From Lactobacillus gigeriorum DSM 23908 = CRBIP 24.85 (GTDB taxonomy: Bacteria; Bacillota; Bacilli; Lactobacillales; Lactobacillaceae): a DNA stretch of 64,000 bases. Made by a program: the position numbers and the translations under genes. Every line of letters begins with the position of its first letter. Position 1 is the first letter of the stretch. The DNA is taken from positions 1 to 64,000 of the forward strand of contig NZ_CAKC01000001.1 in the NCBI RefSeq assembly GCF_000296855.1, written 5' to 3'. The notes under the pieces are model-generated. The model saw only the letters and a list, made by a program, of their open reading frames with translations. It had not been told where the DNA came from and ran no database searches. Below, piece after piece: positions 16,646 to 26,258 of this stretch.

Positions 16646-19059
16646 TGCTCGTTTCATACAATTGGTTAAAAGATTTTCTTAAATTGGATCAAGAACCAAA
16701 TGCTTTAGCAGAAAAGATTACTAGAACAGGTGTTGAAATTGCAGGCGTTGAGCATCCTCAAGCTGGTTTAAAGAAATTAGTTGTTGGTCATATTCTTGAT
16801 TGTGAAGATATTGAGGGAACTCACCTTCATTTGACCCATGTCAATGTGGGTGAAGATGAACCATTACAAATCGTTTGTGGTGCACCTAATGTAGCTGCTG
16901 GTCAAGATGTAATCGTTGCATTACATGGCGCAAGAATTGCTGGCAATGAAAAAATTAAAAAAGGGAAAATTCGTGGTATTGAATCATTTGGTATGATCTG
17001 CGGAATGCAAGAAATTGGTTTCTCAGATAGTGTTGTTCCTCAAGATGTAGTTGACGGTATTTACGTTTTTCCTGAAGATGCAAATGTTAAACCAGGCGAT
17101 GACATTTATGAAGCTTTGGGTATGGATGATTACATTTTGGACTTTGATATCACCCCTAATCGTGCAGATACGCTTTCAATGGAAGGGGCAGCATACGAAG
17201 TTGGTGCAATTGTTGCTGAAAAGCCAATTTTGTCTGAAGCCAAGGTTGAAGAAACTGGAGCTGACTGGACTGGTGAATTATCAGTGACTGTAGATCCAGA
17301 ATTGGCTCCTAAATTCTATTTGAGAAAAGCTACCAACGTTAAGATTGGTCCAAGTCCACTATGGATGCAAAGACGCTTATGGAATGCTGGTATTAGACCA
17401 ATCAATAATGTAGTTGATATTACCAACTATGTAATGCTCCTTACTGGTCAACCTATGCACGCTTATGATGCAAGAAGTTTTACTTCAGGCAAGTTTGAAG
17501 TAAGAAAGGCTCATTCAGGCGAAAAATTAGTTCTTTTGAATGAAAAAGAAGTTGACCTTGATCCAAATGACATTGTTATTACTAACGGTAATGAAGCTGT
17601 TATGATGGCTGGTGTCATGGGTGCTAAGAATTCAGAAGTAGAAAACGATACTACTGATGTTATTTTGGAGTCCGCCGTATTTGACGGAACTTTGGTACGT
17701 AAAGCTGCTTTACGTCATGCCAATAGAACCGAAGCTTCCAGCAGATTTGAAAAGGGAATTAACTGGGATAACGTTCAACGTGCAATTGATATTGCAGCCA
17801 GCTTACTTGCTCAATATGCAGGAGCTACGATTGCTCAAGGAATAGTTAAGGCTACTGATCAAGCTAAACCAGCAACTAGAATCGAAACTACAGTAAGTTA
17901 CATCAATAATGTTTTAGGAACTGAGATGTCTGGCGATGAAATGAAGACTATTTTAGATCGCTTAAACTTTGATAGTGAAATATCTGATGATAAATTGGTT
18001 GTTGATGTTCCAAATCGTCGTTGGGATGTTTCAATTCCTGCTGATTTGGTTGAAGAAATCGGTAGAATTTATGGTTATGATAATATTAAATCTACTCAAC
18101 CATTATTAGCAGAAACCAATGGTGGCTATTCTAAGGCAGAAGAAAAAATTCGTCGAGTTAAACGAATTGTTCAAGGCCAAGGATTATTGGAAACTATTTC
18201 ATATTCTTTGACTTCACCAGAAAAAGCTGTTCGCTATACCATGAATCCTAAACCAGTGGTTGCGGTTGACTGGCCTCTGAACTCAAGTAGATCGACATTA
18301 AGACAAAACGTATTTACTGGATTAGTAGATGCAGCCAGCTATAATATGGCAAGAAAGCAAAAGCAACTTGCTTTGTTCGAACAAAGTAGAGTTTATGATC
18401 ATGAAAATGGAACTTACAATGAGCATGAACATTTAGCTACTTTATATGCTGGCGAAACTTTCGCTGAAAATTGGCAACATCGTGGTGAAAAGATTGATTT
18501 TTACTTCGTAAAGGGTCAATTAGAGAATCTATTTATTGCTTTAGGAATCGATTTAAACACAGTAGAATATCGTGCTGTTGAAGTTGATGGAATGCATCCT
18601 ACAAGAACTGCTGCAATTTATATTGATAAGCAATATCTTGGCTTAATTGGAATGGTAGCTCATATGATTACCGTTGCTGAAAAGAGCTTAAGAGGTGCAG
18701 AATTATACGGGTATGAAATTGATCTAGATGTCTTGAGTCCATTTATCACGGAAGGTATGACTGCACAAGCAGCTCCTAAATTCCCTGCAATTGAACGTGA
18801 CTTGTCACTAATGGTTGCTAAAAATGTTACTAACCAGCAATTAGAAAATGTCATTCGTGCTAATGCTGGTAAATACTTGAATCAATTAAAGGTTATTGAC
18901 GTTTATGAAGGAAGTCATATTGAAGCTGGTCATAAGAGTTTAGCTTATAACTTAACATTTTTGAATCCAAATGATACTTTAACCGATGAAGTTGTAAATA
19001 AGAGTATTGATCAAATAGTGGCTGCTTTGGAAGAAGATTTGAATGTCAAAGTTCGTTAG
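16645..19059 (+). CDS. pheT: Phenylalanyl-tRNA synthetase beta subunit
   Basis: Beta subunit of PheRS, giving tRNA binding and Tyr-tRNA-Phe editing. Order: B1 and EMAP-like OB domain (about 40-150, with CGAPNV), the B3/B4 editing domain (DITPNRADTLSM, NVVDITNYVM, QPMHAYD, TEASSRFEKG), a B5 domain, a catalytic-like fold, and a C-terminal anticodon-binding ferredoxin domain starting near KFPAIERDLS. Unlike the ThrRS in this window, the editing domain looks intact by motif. The 804-residue length is normal. Start ATG overlaps the pheS stop (TAATG), with AAGGAGG upstream. Confidence 0.97.
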   Translation: MLVSYNWLKDFLKLDQEPNALAEKITRTGVEIAGVEHPQAGLKKLVVGHILDCEDIEGTHLHLTHVNVGEDEPLQIVCGAPNVAAGQDVIVALHGARIAGNEKIKKGKIRGIESFGMICGMQEIGFSDSVVPQDVVDGIYVFPEDANVKPGDDIYEALGMDDYILDFDITPNRADTLSMEGAAYEVGAIVAEKPILSEAKVEETGADWTGELSVTVDPELAPKFYLRKATNVKIGPSPLWMQRRLWNAGIRPINNVVDITNYVMLLTGQPMHAYDARSFTSGKFEVRKAHSGEKLVLLNEKEVDLDPNDIVITNGNEAVMMAGVMGAKNSEVENDTTDVILESAVFDGTLVRKAALRHANRTEASSRFEKGINWDNVQRAIDIAASLLAQYAGATIAQGIVKATDQAKPATRIETTVSYINNVLGTEMSGDEMKTILDRLNFDSEISDDKLVVDVPNRRWDVSIPADLVEEIGRIYGYDNIKSTQPLLAETNGGYSKAEEKIRRVKRIVQGQGLLETISYSLTSPEKAVRYTMNPKPVVAVDWPLNSSRSTLRQNVFTGLVDAASYNMARKQKQLALFEQSRVYDHENGTYNEHEHLATLYAGETFAENWQHRGEKIDFYFVKGQLENLFIALGIDLNTVEYRAVEVDGMHPTRTAAIYIDKQYLGLIGMVAHMITVAEKSLRGAELYGYEIDLDVLSPFITEGMTAQAAPKFPAIERDLSLMVAKNVTNQQLENVIRANAGKYLNQLKVIDVYEGSHIEAGHKSLAYNLTFLNPNDTLTDEVVNKSIDQIVAALEEDLNVKVR

Positions 19060-19062
19060 TTA

Positions 19063-19091
19063 TTGACTTTGTGATCATAAAACAATATTAT
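19063..19091 (+). promoter_or_regulatory. greA promoter
   Basis: TTGACT at 19063-19068 and TATTAT at 19086-19091 with a 17-bp spacer, just after the pheT stop. Confidence 0.7.
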
Positions 19092-19134
19092 TGATCAGTG
19101 ACTAAATGAAAAAGAAAAAGGAGTTTAAAAATCC

Positions 19135-19611
19135 ATGGCAGAAAAATCATTTCCAATGACTGCTGAAGGTAAGCAAAAGCTTGAAGCAGAGTTGAAAAAT
19201 TTGAAATTAGTAAAGCGTCCAGAAGTTATTCAACGAATCAAAGTTGCACGTTCATTTGGAGACCTTTCTGAAAACTCTGAATACGATGCAGCTAAGGATG
19301 AACAAAGTCATCTTGAAGATCGTATTGCTCAAGTTGAAGAAATGCTTAAGTACGCTCAAGTGGTAGATGCTGATTCAGTTGATCCAGATGAAGTTGCAGT
19401 TGGTAAGACAGTAACCTACACCGAAGTCGGTGAAGATGAACCTGAAACTTACACGATCGTGGGTAGCGATGAATCAGATCCATTTAATGGTAAAATTTCT
19501 AATGATTCCCCAATTGCTAAAGCTTTGCTTGGTAAAAAGAAGGGTGAAACAGTTTCAATTTCTACTCCAGGTGGAAAATTTGATGTTGTAATTAACGATG
19601 TTAAAGCCTAA
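19135..19611 (+). CDS. greA: Transcription elongation factor GreA
   Basis: Rescues stalled RNA polymerase by stimulating transcript cleavage. The N-terminal coiled coil carries the family sequence [15 protein letters not shown] and the acidic tip [15 protein letters not shown], with the catalytic Asp/Glu pair. The C-terminal FKBP-like domain ends with [11 protein letters not shown] and a short strand. At 158 residues it is complete. AAAAGGAG precedes the ATG. It has its own promoter and terminator and is likely monocistronic. Confidence 0.97.
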   Translation: MAEKSFPMTAEGKQKLEAELKNLKLVKRPEVIQRIKVARSFGDLSENSEYDAAKDEQSHLEDRIAQVEEMLKYAQVVDADSVDPDEVAVGKTVTYTEVGEDEPETYTIVGSDESDPFNGKISNDSPIAKALLGKKKGETVSISTPGGKFDVVINDVKA

Positions 19612-19621
19612 ATAAAATAAT

Positions 19622-19670
19622 AAAAAACCTCTGACTTTGTAAAACTATACAAAGTTCAGAGGTTTTTTGT
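19622..19670. terminator. Terminator after greA, likely bidirectional
   Basis: A long stem (AAAACCTCTGA and CTTTGTA pairing with TACAAAG and TCAGAGGTTTT) flanked by A and T runs. It can also end the minus-strand kinase gene that converges on it. Confidence 0.88.
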
Positions 19671-19684
19671 GTCTTGAAAATTAA

Positions 19685-20608
19685 TTATCTATCTTCATGA
19701 TTAGTGAAATAACGGTAATCTTTACTCTTATCAAAGATAACTCCACGAGCGTTTTCACCGTTTGATACTGAGAATACAGCATCAGGATAAGCTTCTTTTA
19801 CCTCATCTTCGATAAGACCACGCATCATTTCATTATTTGCAAGAACTGATCCAGTCAAAGCAATCTTCATTGGCTTTGGATCCTCGTAGCGGTCCAAACC
19901 AATAATAATATCACGAGCAAGCAAGTGAGCTTGATCTTTAATGATGGTCATAGCATCTTGATCGCCTGAATCAGCAAGTTTAGCAACGTGAACAGCCATA
20001 CCAGCAACTTCAGGGTTAGCCATGCGATAGAATTTAGCTGTAACTTCATTCATTGATTCAACATTAAGTAAGTTTGTAAACATACCAATTAAGCTATTTT
20101 CTTCACGCTTATCCCAACTTAATAAAGCTGATTGTAAAGCACTACGTGCAATAGCGTAACCAGAGCCTTCATCGCCAAGAATATTACCATAACCACCTAC
20201 AGCAATAAGGTGGCCGTTTTGAAGGCCATTATAAACAGAACCAGTACCTGCGATTACAAGGGCACCATCATCACCTTCAAGACCATTATACAGAGCTAAA
20301 AGTGAATCAGTAATAGCTCTTGTTGGTAAATTGTTGATTCTTGAGGAAATTGTAGCTGCAACTTCAGCCGCATTACCAACAACTGATAAACCAGCAATTC
20401 CTGCAAGAACACGCATGCAATCGCCGTCAATTTTATTCAATAATTCATTGACTGTTGATGCTATGTTATTTATTCCGCCTTCATAATCAGCATTAATTTG
20501 ACCAGGACCGCCTTCAGCACGACCAAGTTCATTTCCATCTAAATCGTAGGCAATAGCTGTGGAGTGGGTCCCACCAGCGTCTACTCCAATTTGAAACTTG
20601 AGAGTCAT
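19685..20608 (-). CDS. BadF/BcrA-type N-acetylglucosamine kinase-like protein
   Basis: An ASKHA-fold ATPase of the BadF/BadG/BcrA/BcrD family, best matched by eye to N-acetylglucosamine kinases. Motifs: the phosphate-1 loop GVDAGGTHSTAIAYD, a second phosphate loop GTGSVYNG, DEGSGYAIAR, and the adenosine motif ALTGSVLANNE. Length 307 is right for the family. It lies 64 bases after the YfhO gene on the same strand and is probably its co-transcript. The sugar specificity is inference; glucosamine or muramic-acid derivatives are possible. AGAAGAG lies before the ATG. Confidence 0.8.
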   Translation of the reverse strand: MTLKFQIGVDAGGTHSTAIAYDLDGNELGRAEGGPGQINADYEGGINNIASTVNELLNKIDGDCMRVLAGIAGLSVVGNAAEVAATISSRINNLPTRAITDSLLALYNGLEGDDGALVIAGTGSVYNGLQNGHLIAVGGYGNILGDEGSGYAIARSALQSALLSWDKREENSLIGMFTNLLNVESMNEVTAKFYRMANPEVAGMAVHVAKLADSGDQDAMTIIKDQAHLLARDIIIGLDRYEDPKPMKIALTGSVLANNEMMRGLIEDEVKEAYPDAVFSVSNGENARGVIFDKSKDYRYFTNHEDR

Positions 20609-20672
20609 TCTTTACTCTTCTTTCTATAAAAATTTGTCGGTTAACGGCTTAATTTTATCCAAAAAATTGACT

Positions 20673-23267
20673 TTAGTCCACCCGATTATGTAATTTTATG
20701 AACAAAAGGGTAAATAGGCTTGCCAAAATCCCGATTAGGAAAGTAAAGGGTAGATATATTAAGAGTAATTGATGTTTACCTTCTTGCAAGTTAGTTCCTA
20801 AAAATGCATGGTATGCAGGGAAAATTGTGAGTAATTTATTTTGTTTCAGATCATAAATCAGCCAGTTTTTACTATAAGGAATTGAACTAGCTAAATTAAC
20901 TGCACTCTTGGTGACAAATGGATTGCTAATAAGACTTAAGTCTCCAAGCTGATGAATTTTAGGCTGTTGTGAATTAAAGTCAGCCAATCTTTGATTAAGT
21001 GCCCTAATATCGATTTGCCAAAGCTTGAGTTCCGATAAATCAATAGTTTCATGGTGCATTACAAAACTGATGATCATTTGAGTTCCTCGTTGATGGCTAG
21101 CAAGATTAATTAGATGAGCTTGAACATCTCGATCATCGAGATTGATTTGTCGATTATTAATGAAAAGACTCGCACTATCTGTGTTAATTCCTGCAGGTAG
21201 TTGCAAATAAAAATCATTATCATTAGGGATATTGATGGTAAAACGAATTCTACTTATTGTCGCGTTTTGTTGTTTGTGAAAAGCCATGATAGACTTGCTT
21301 TGATGGTCAACACCGGTTCCTTCTGGATTAGGTAAAAAAGTGCTAGCGATAACTGGTAGATTAGTATCAGTGATCTGGTTTAATAAGAGCTGTTGATTGG
21401 TAAGCGGATTAGCAGGATCAAAATCAGGTACCTGCAGGCTTCCCTGGGTCAAATAAATCAGTGGGGTTGCACTCGGATTTTTTAACAATAACAATTGAGA
21501 ATATTCTTTGTGGATTAAATAATTTTCCAAATCGATGCGATTATTTAAATTGTTAAACTGCATTTTCAATTCTGGCTTAATCCGGTCATGAGCGTAATTG
21601 GGCTCAAGATAGTACTTGATTCCTAATATTGCATCAGTAATTGGAGTTCCACCGTTGTTAGTAACAGAATTACTATTATGAAGATAGCCGAGATTACTGA
21701 GCAATGTTGTCACTTTTTGATTACTGATAGAGTTAAAAACGGAAATACCATGGTAGTTTGCAGTAAAGGGATCATCGTCTGAGCGAGAAAACGTCTTTTC
21801 AATTCGTGAAAAATCATTGGTAAGACTTGTAGTCACGTCATGTAGATTGTTGCTAAAATTTAAATAATCTGTATTATTTTGAAAAGTGATATTATTTAGA
21901 CTTAAGAACAGGTTACAAGTTATTTCAACGATAACCGTTAACAATAAATAATGTTCTGCTAAGCCGTGGTTGTTATGAACTAATAGAGTAAATAGAAGTG
22001 CTGAAAGCAAAAATAATAAAGAGATAATTAGCGAAGTGGGGTTAATAAAAGCTACATGGTGCTGATTCAGAAACCAAAAAATTCCAAGAAGAATAGCAAT
22101 CAACATTAGGAATATTTTCCCAAAATTTGAGAGAACGCCTTTTTCTAAGAAAAAAAGCGATAATTCAAGTAGGAAAAATGACAGTATAAAGGAAAAACGC
22201 CCCGGATACCAAATTGGAAATTGACCCATGTGCCAGATTAGTACTAGAGGGTTAAAGGATAAAGATAGTATCAAAAAAACCAGTAAGATACCATTGGCTA
22301 CTTTTTGTTTTTTAGAAAAATTGCTCAGGAAAAAAGCAATACCGCCTAAAAGCAGACTCATTGGAATAAAAATATTTGGCATGCCTGCTTCCATTTCGTG
22401 GTAATTGTAAGAACCAACCATTAATTTTAATGCTGCTTGATAAAGTGGGAATTGCCATTTAAAATTCCAAATAGATTGACTGCTTGCTTTTCCACCAATT
22501 AATTCAAAAAATGTCGGCAATAATACAAATGAGCAGAGCAATGAACCAAAAATGCTTAGTTTAAAATAGCGAATTGCTAGGGCTGTTCGTTTTTTCCCCA
22601 AGTCTTTAAGAAAAAGTTCTTTGATGAAGTAGCAAAAGCCAAATAATAAAACCATATATCCGGTATAAAAATTACTAAGCCAACAAAGAAAAGTTATCAG
22701 TATTAAATGTGATTTCTTATCCTGAAATAAATGGTCAATTTGATCTAGTAAAAGTGGCAATAAAATTACAGAGTCTAACCACATTAAGTTTAAATAATTA
22801 GCTACAACGAATCCGCACAAGGCGTATGCACAGGCAGCAGCTAAAAGATAGGCTCCTGAAAGCTTAAATTTTTTTTGCCAATAATAAAAGCTGCTAGCTC
22901 CAGCCGTGCCAATCTTGAGGGCAATAATTACTAAAACTCCAAGCACAAGATACTTTTGAGGAAATAGTAACAAGAGTAAGTTGAAGGGACTAGCCAGATA
23001 ATATGCATTAGTACCGATCATTGAACCCCCTAAACCATTGCTAAATGAATAGATTAGACGTAAGGGATGACTTAAGGCATTTTGTTGAAAATATGCAAGA
23101 AAGTCAATGTATTGCTGACCGAGATCAACTGTCATAAAATTAAAACTATGGCTAGCAAAATATATCAAAAAGCAAAGTGTGGGGATTAGGAAACTAGCCC
23201 ACAAGAATTTATGGTTATAAATTTTTCGTATCTTAGTAAGGTTCATCTTAAAATTTTTCAAAGTCAT
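20673..23267 (-). CDS. YfhO family polytopic membrane protein
   Basis: An 864-residue membrane protein with a GT-C-like topology: about a dozen hydrophobic segments over the first 430 residues, a large extracellular domain (about 440-820), and one last membrane segment near 830-855. YfhO proteins decorate lipoteichoic acid or wall polymers with sugars (Bacillus YfhO, Listeria and staphylococcal relatives), so a role in glycosylating an envelope polymer is likely. The family region LGGSMIGTNAYYLASPFN is seen near residue 75-95. The start is ATG 23267 or ATG 23246; neither has a clear ribosome site. It is followed by the GlcNAc-kinase-like gene. Confidence 0.85.
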   Translation of the reverse strand: MTLKNFKMNLTKIRKIYNHKFLWASFLIPTLCFLIYFASHSFNFMTVDLGQQYIDFLAYFQQNALSHPLRLIYSFSNGLGGSMIGTNAYYLASPFNLLLLLFPQKYLVLGVLVIIALKIGTAGASSFYYWQKKFKLSGAYLLAAACAYALCGFVVANYLNLMWLDSVILLPLLLDQIDHLFQDKKSHLILITFLCWLSNFYTGYMVLLFGFCYFIKELFLKDLGKKRTALAIRYFKLSIFGSLLCSFVLLPTFFELIGGKASSQSIWNFKWQFPLYQAALKLMVGSYNYHEMEAGMPNIFIPMSLLLGGIAFFLSNFSKKQKVANGILLVFLILSLSFNPLVLIWHMGQFPIWYPGRFSFILSFFLLELSLFFLEKGVLSNFGKIFLMLIAILLGIFWFLNQHHVAFINPTSLIISLLFLLSALLFTLLVHNNHGLAEHYLLLTVIVEITCNLFLSLNNITFQNNTDYLNFSNNLHDVTTSLTNDFSRIEKTFSRSDDDPFTANYHGISVFNSISNQKVTTLLSNLGYLHNSNSVTNNGGTPITDAILGIKYYLEPNYAHDRIKPELKMQFNNLNNRIDLENYLIHKEYSQLLLLKNPSATPLIYLTQGSLQVPDFDPANPLTNQQLLLNQITDTNLPVIASTFLPNPEGTGVDHQSKSIMAFHKQQNATISRIRFTINIPNDNDFYLQLPAGINTDSASLFINNRQINLDDRDVQAHLINLASHQRGTQMIISFVMHHETIDLSELKLWQIDIRALNQRLADFNSQQPKIHQLGDLSLISNPFVTKSAVNLASSIPYSKNWLIYDLKQNKLLTIFPAYHAFLGTNLQEGKHQLLLIYLPFTFLIGILASLFTLLFIKLHNRVD

Positions 23268-23336
23268 GATTGAAGATATAGAATTGTAACGGTGTTTTTG
23301 TTAAAATGATTGCAGTTTTAATGAAGGGCGATATAC

Positions 23337-25406
23337 GTGGATTATTTTAGAAAAAACAATGGTACAGGATCTAACAAGAAGAGTTCGACGCCGATTAGAA
23401 TGAAGATTATTCTTGGTGTTATTCTGGTACTATTTTCACTTTTAATAGGACAACTAGCATATCTACAGTTGAGCTATGGTTCAAAATTCAAAGCTGAAGT
23501 TGAAAAAACTGATTCAACAGTTGTTTCAAGTCAGGTTCCTCGAGGCGTGATGTACGACTCTCGGGGACGAGTTTTGGTTGGTAATAAAGCTAATAATGCT
23601 ATTACTTACACTAAAGGTGCTTCAACTTCAAGTCTGCAAATTTATAATATTTCGACAGCATTGAGCAATTACATCAGTATTACCGATGAAAAGCCAACCG
23701 ATGAAATGCTAGCGGAATATTATTTAGCTAATCAAGATAATACTACTAAAATTCAAGCTAAATTACCAAAAAACGATCGACAAGATCAGCAAAAGTTGAT
23801 TGCAGAAGTTAAGCGGGAACATATTAAATATACCGCTAAGGAAAAAACTGCAGCGATTATTTTTAATAAGATTTCAGGAGCCTACACTTTATCAACGATT
23901 TATGTAAAGAATAAAAATTTGACTGATAAAGAATTAGCTCAAGTAGGGGAGCATTTATCGGAACTTCCTGGTGTTGGTATTGGTACTGATTGGGAACGTT
24001 CATATCCTAATGGCTCTTCAATTCAAAGTATTATCGGATCAGTTTCAACTGAAAAATCTGGATTGCCGAGTGACGATCTTGAATACTACTTGGTGCAAGG
24101 ATATTCTAGAAATGATCGTGTTGGAACTTCCTACCTTGAAAAAGAGTATGAGGCTTTGCTTAAGGGAAGTAAGTCAACCAGCGAAGTCATAACCAAGTCA
24201 AACGGTGATATCCAACAAACCAAAACAGTTTATAAGGGACAGGCCGGAGCTAGTTTGATGTTAACAATTGATGCTAAATATCAAAAGAAAGTTCAATCGA
24301 CTTTAAAGAGCGTCTTTAATTCTGCATTATCAAGTGGAGCTGCAAGTTATTCCAACGGTGCTTATGCGATTGCTATGAATCCGCAAACGGGAGCTTTGCT
24401 GGCCGTAGCTGGGGTTAGTCATAATCCTAAGACCAATAAGACCGTTGATAATGCTTTGGGAGTAATCAATCAGTCCTTTGTTATGGGGTCAGCTGTTAAA
24501 GGTGCAACGGTAGCTGGAGGATTGATGAATCATGTCATTAGTCTAACCAATAATACTTTACCTGATACTGCAATTTATTTACCTGGATCAGCAGTTAAAA
24601 AATCAGTCTATCCGATTGGTACTTTTAGCTCGCTAGATGCTCCAACTGCCCTTGAAGTTTCAAGTAACATTTATATGATGCAATTGGCCTTACGTTGGGT
24701 ACATGCTAAATATGTGCCTAAGGAATATATTTGGATGCCAAATAATGCTTTCGAAACAATCCGTCGCAATTTTAGCATGTTTGGATTAGGGCAACGTACA
24801 GGAGTTGATCTACCAGGAGAGGTATCAGGAATTGCTGGTAGTGCCTTTGACGCGCAGGGAAGAATTAGATCAGGTTCATTATTGGACTTGGCCTATGGAA
24901 ACTTTGATGCCTATACTCCAATTCAATTAGTTCAATACGTATCAACCATTGCTAATGGCGGGTATCGTCTACAACCTTATATTGTTCAATCGGTAGGTAA
25001 AACAAGTCAGGATGGCAAGAAAATTTATATTGATTACAATAAAAAGCCAAACGTTCAACAGCAAATTCCTTGGACTAGTGATGAATTAAATGTAATTCGT
25101 CAAGGATTTTATCGCGTTGTTCATGGTACTAATGGTTGGGGAACGGCTCATAAATTAAAAGATGTTAAACCATCTATTTCTGGTAAAACGGGTACTGCTC
25201 AGACATTCTACTATGATCCTGATCATCCGTATAACAAACATCCAAGGGAATTGATCAATGCAACTTTTGTTGGTTATGCTCCTTCACAAAATCCTAAATT
25301 AGCGATTGCAGTTGTTTTCCCTGGATTGGATCCAGACTTAGAAGGAAGCTATACTTTACAGGTCGCTAGAGAGATGGTTCAAGATTATTCGAAATTATAT
25401 AAGTAA
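23337..25406 (+). CDS. Class B penicillin-binding protein (PBP2B-like transpeptidase)
   Basis: Peptidoglycan transpeptidase of the cell wall, anchored by one membrane helix (about 23-45). A dimerisation/pedestal domain starting with VPRGVMYDSRGRVL leads to the transpeptidase domain with all three active-site motifs: SAVK (Ser385-Lys388), SSN (442-444) and KTGT (617-620). The start is GTG at 23337, with GAAGGGCG about six bases upstream. At 689 residues it fits PBP2B/Pbp2 of lactobacilli, where rpmG and 5-formyl-THF cyclo-ligase follow as here. No PASTA domain is seen. Elongation versus division role cannot be told from sequence alone. Confidence 0.93.
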   Translation: MDYFRKNNGTGSNKKSSTPIRMKIILGVILVLFSLLIGQLAYLQLSYGSKFKAEVEKTDSTVVSSQVPRGVMYDSRGRVLVGNKANNAITYTKGASTSSLQIYNISTALSNYISITDEKPTDEMLAEYYLANQDNTTKIQAKLPKNDRQDQQKLIAEVKREHIKYTAKEKTAAIIFNKISGAYTLSTIYVKNKNLTDKELAQVGEHLSELPGVGIGTDWERSYPNGSSIQSIIGSVSTEKSGLPSDDLEYYLVQGYSRNDRVGTSYLEKEYEALLKGSKSTSEVITKSNGDIQQTKTVYKGQAGASLMLTIDAKYQKKVQSTLKSVFNSALSSGAASYSNGAYAIAMNPQTGALLAVAGVSHNPKTNKTVDNALGVINQSFVMGSAVKGATVAGGLMNHVISLTNNTLPDTAIYLPGSAVKKSVYPIGTFSSLDAPTALEVSSNIYMMQLALRWVHAKYVPKEYIWMPNNAFETIRRNFSMFGLGQRTGVDLPGEVSGIAGSAFDAQGRIRSGSLLDLAYGNFDAYTPIQLVQYVSTIANGGYRLQPYIVQSVGKTSQDGKKIYIDYNKKPNVQQQIPWTSDELNVIRQGFYRVVHGTNGWGTAHKLKDVKPSISGKTGTAQTFYYDPDHPYNKHPRELINATFVGYAPSQNPKLAIAVVFPGLDPDLEGSYTLQVAREMVQDYSKLYK

Positions 25407-25477
25407 AAGTACTGGTCAAATTGAAATAAAAATGCTATTCTAATACAGTCAGAATAAATTTGTAGGTGGTGAAGAAA

Positions 25478-25627
25478 ATGGCAGATAACATCATTTTGGA
25501 ATGCACCGAATGTGGAGACAGAAGTTACTTATCTAAGAAGAACAAGCGTAAGCATCCGGAACGTTTAACTTTGAAGAAGTATTGCCCAGTTGAAAGACAC
25601 GTAACACTTCATCGTGAAACTAAGTAA
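25478..25627 (+). CDS. rpmG: 50S ribosomal protein L33
   Basis: A 49-residue protein of the large subunit. It begins [17 protein letters not shown] and ends TLHRETK, the usual L33 end. A zinc-ribbon L33 has two CxxC pairs; here the first is complete (Cys9, Cys12) but the second reads CPVE (Cys36, Glu39), so the fourth ligand is lost. It starts at ATG 25478 behind AGGTGGTG and is followed by a strong terminator. Genomes of this group normally carry more than one rpmG; this copy sits in the conserved place after the PBP gene. Confidence 0.95.
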   Translation: MADNIILECTECGDRSYLSKKNKRKHPERLTLKKYCPVERHVTLHRETK

Positions 25628-25634
25628 TCAAACT

Positions 25635-25665
25635 AAAATAGCAGGTTCGTTCCTGCTATTTTTTG
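25635..25665 (+). terminator. Terminator after rpmG
   Basis: Stem AAAATAGCAGG with CCTGCTATTTT around a short TTCGT-type loop, then Ts. The next gene begins only about 16 bases later. Confidence 0.88.
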
Positions 25666-25680
25666 TTATGGTCGGTTTTT

Positions 25681-26244
25681 ATGGATAAAAAAATATTTAG
25701 ACAACGACAATTAGCTAATTTAAAAGTATTTGCAACTACTGCCCAAAAAGAACATGAAGATGAGCAACTTTTGGAACGGATATTGGGTTGGGAAGAGTTA
25801 ATCAATGCAGAAACTGTAGGTTTGACTTGGTCTTTGGAATTCGAAGTGAATACATGGCCCTTGATTCAACAGCTTTGGCTCATGGAAAAAGAGGTCTATT
25901 TGCCTACTGCTAATCAGGATAAATCAATGGATTTTAAATTGTTTTCTGATAGATCTGACCTTGGCTTTTCGAGGTTTGGCGTTGGCGAAGTAATGTCTGC
26001 TAAAACAAGGATTAATAATCAACTTGATTTAATTATCGTTCCTGGGTTAGCTTATTCTAGTAAAAATGATCGCTTAGGATTTGGTGGAGGCTTCTATGAT
26101 CGCTTTTTAGCCCGACATTTAGGTATCAAAACGGTTACGTTAGCGAATAGCCAAATGTTTTATCAAAATACAGAATGGGCAGTTGAAAGGACAGATATTC
26201 CGGTACAAACGATAATTACTCCGGAAGATTTTTATTACTTATAA
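25681..26244 (+). CDS. 5-formyltetrahydrofolate cyclo-ligase
   Basis: Converts 5-formyl-THF to methenyl-THF with ATP, restoring folate for one-carbon metabolism. Family signatures: an early lysine/arginine-rich stretch (MDKKIFRQRQLANLK), a folate/ATP region, and the near-C-terminal LIIVPGLAYSSKNDRLGFGGGFYDR, given here as two parts (IIVPGLAYS and RLGFGGGFYDRFL). ATG at 25681 is preferred because the protein then starts like its relatives; an upstream in-frame TTG at 25663 lies inside the rpmG terminator. Length is 187 residues. It heads a run with rhomboid, yqgQ and rhodanese genes. Confidence 0.92.
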   Translation: MDKKIFRQRQLANLKVFATTAQKEHEDEQLLERILGWEELINAETVGLTWSLEFEVNTWPLIQQLWLMEKEVYLPTANQDKSMDFKLFSDRSDLGFSRFGVGEVMSAKTRINNQLDLIIVPGLAYSSKNDRLGFGGGFYDRFLARHLGIKTVTLANSQMFYQNTEWAVERTDIPVQTIITPEDFYYL

Positions 26245-26258
26245 AGAAAGTAGAATAA

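Noticed and set aside
19073-19099. Repeated TGATCA near the greA promoter as an operator
   Set aside because: Short six-base palindromes are common in this AT-rich DNA and the spacing gives no clear dimer site.
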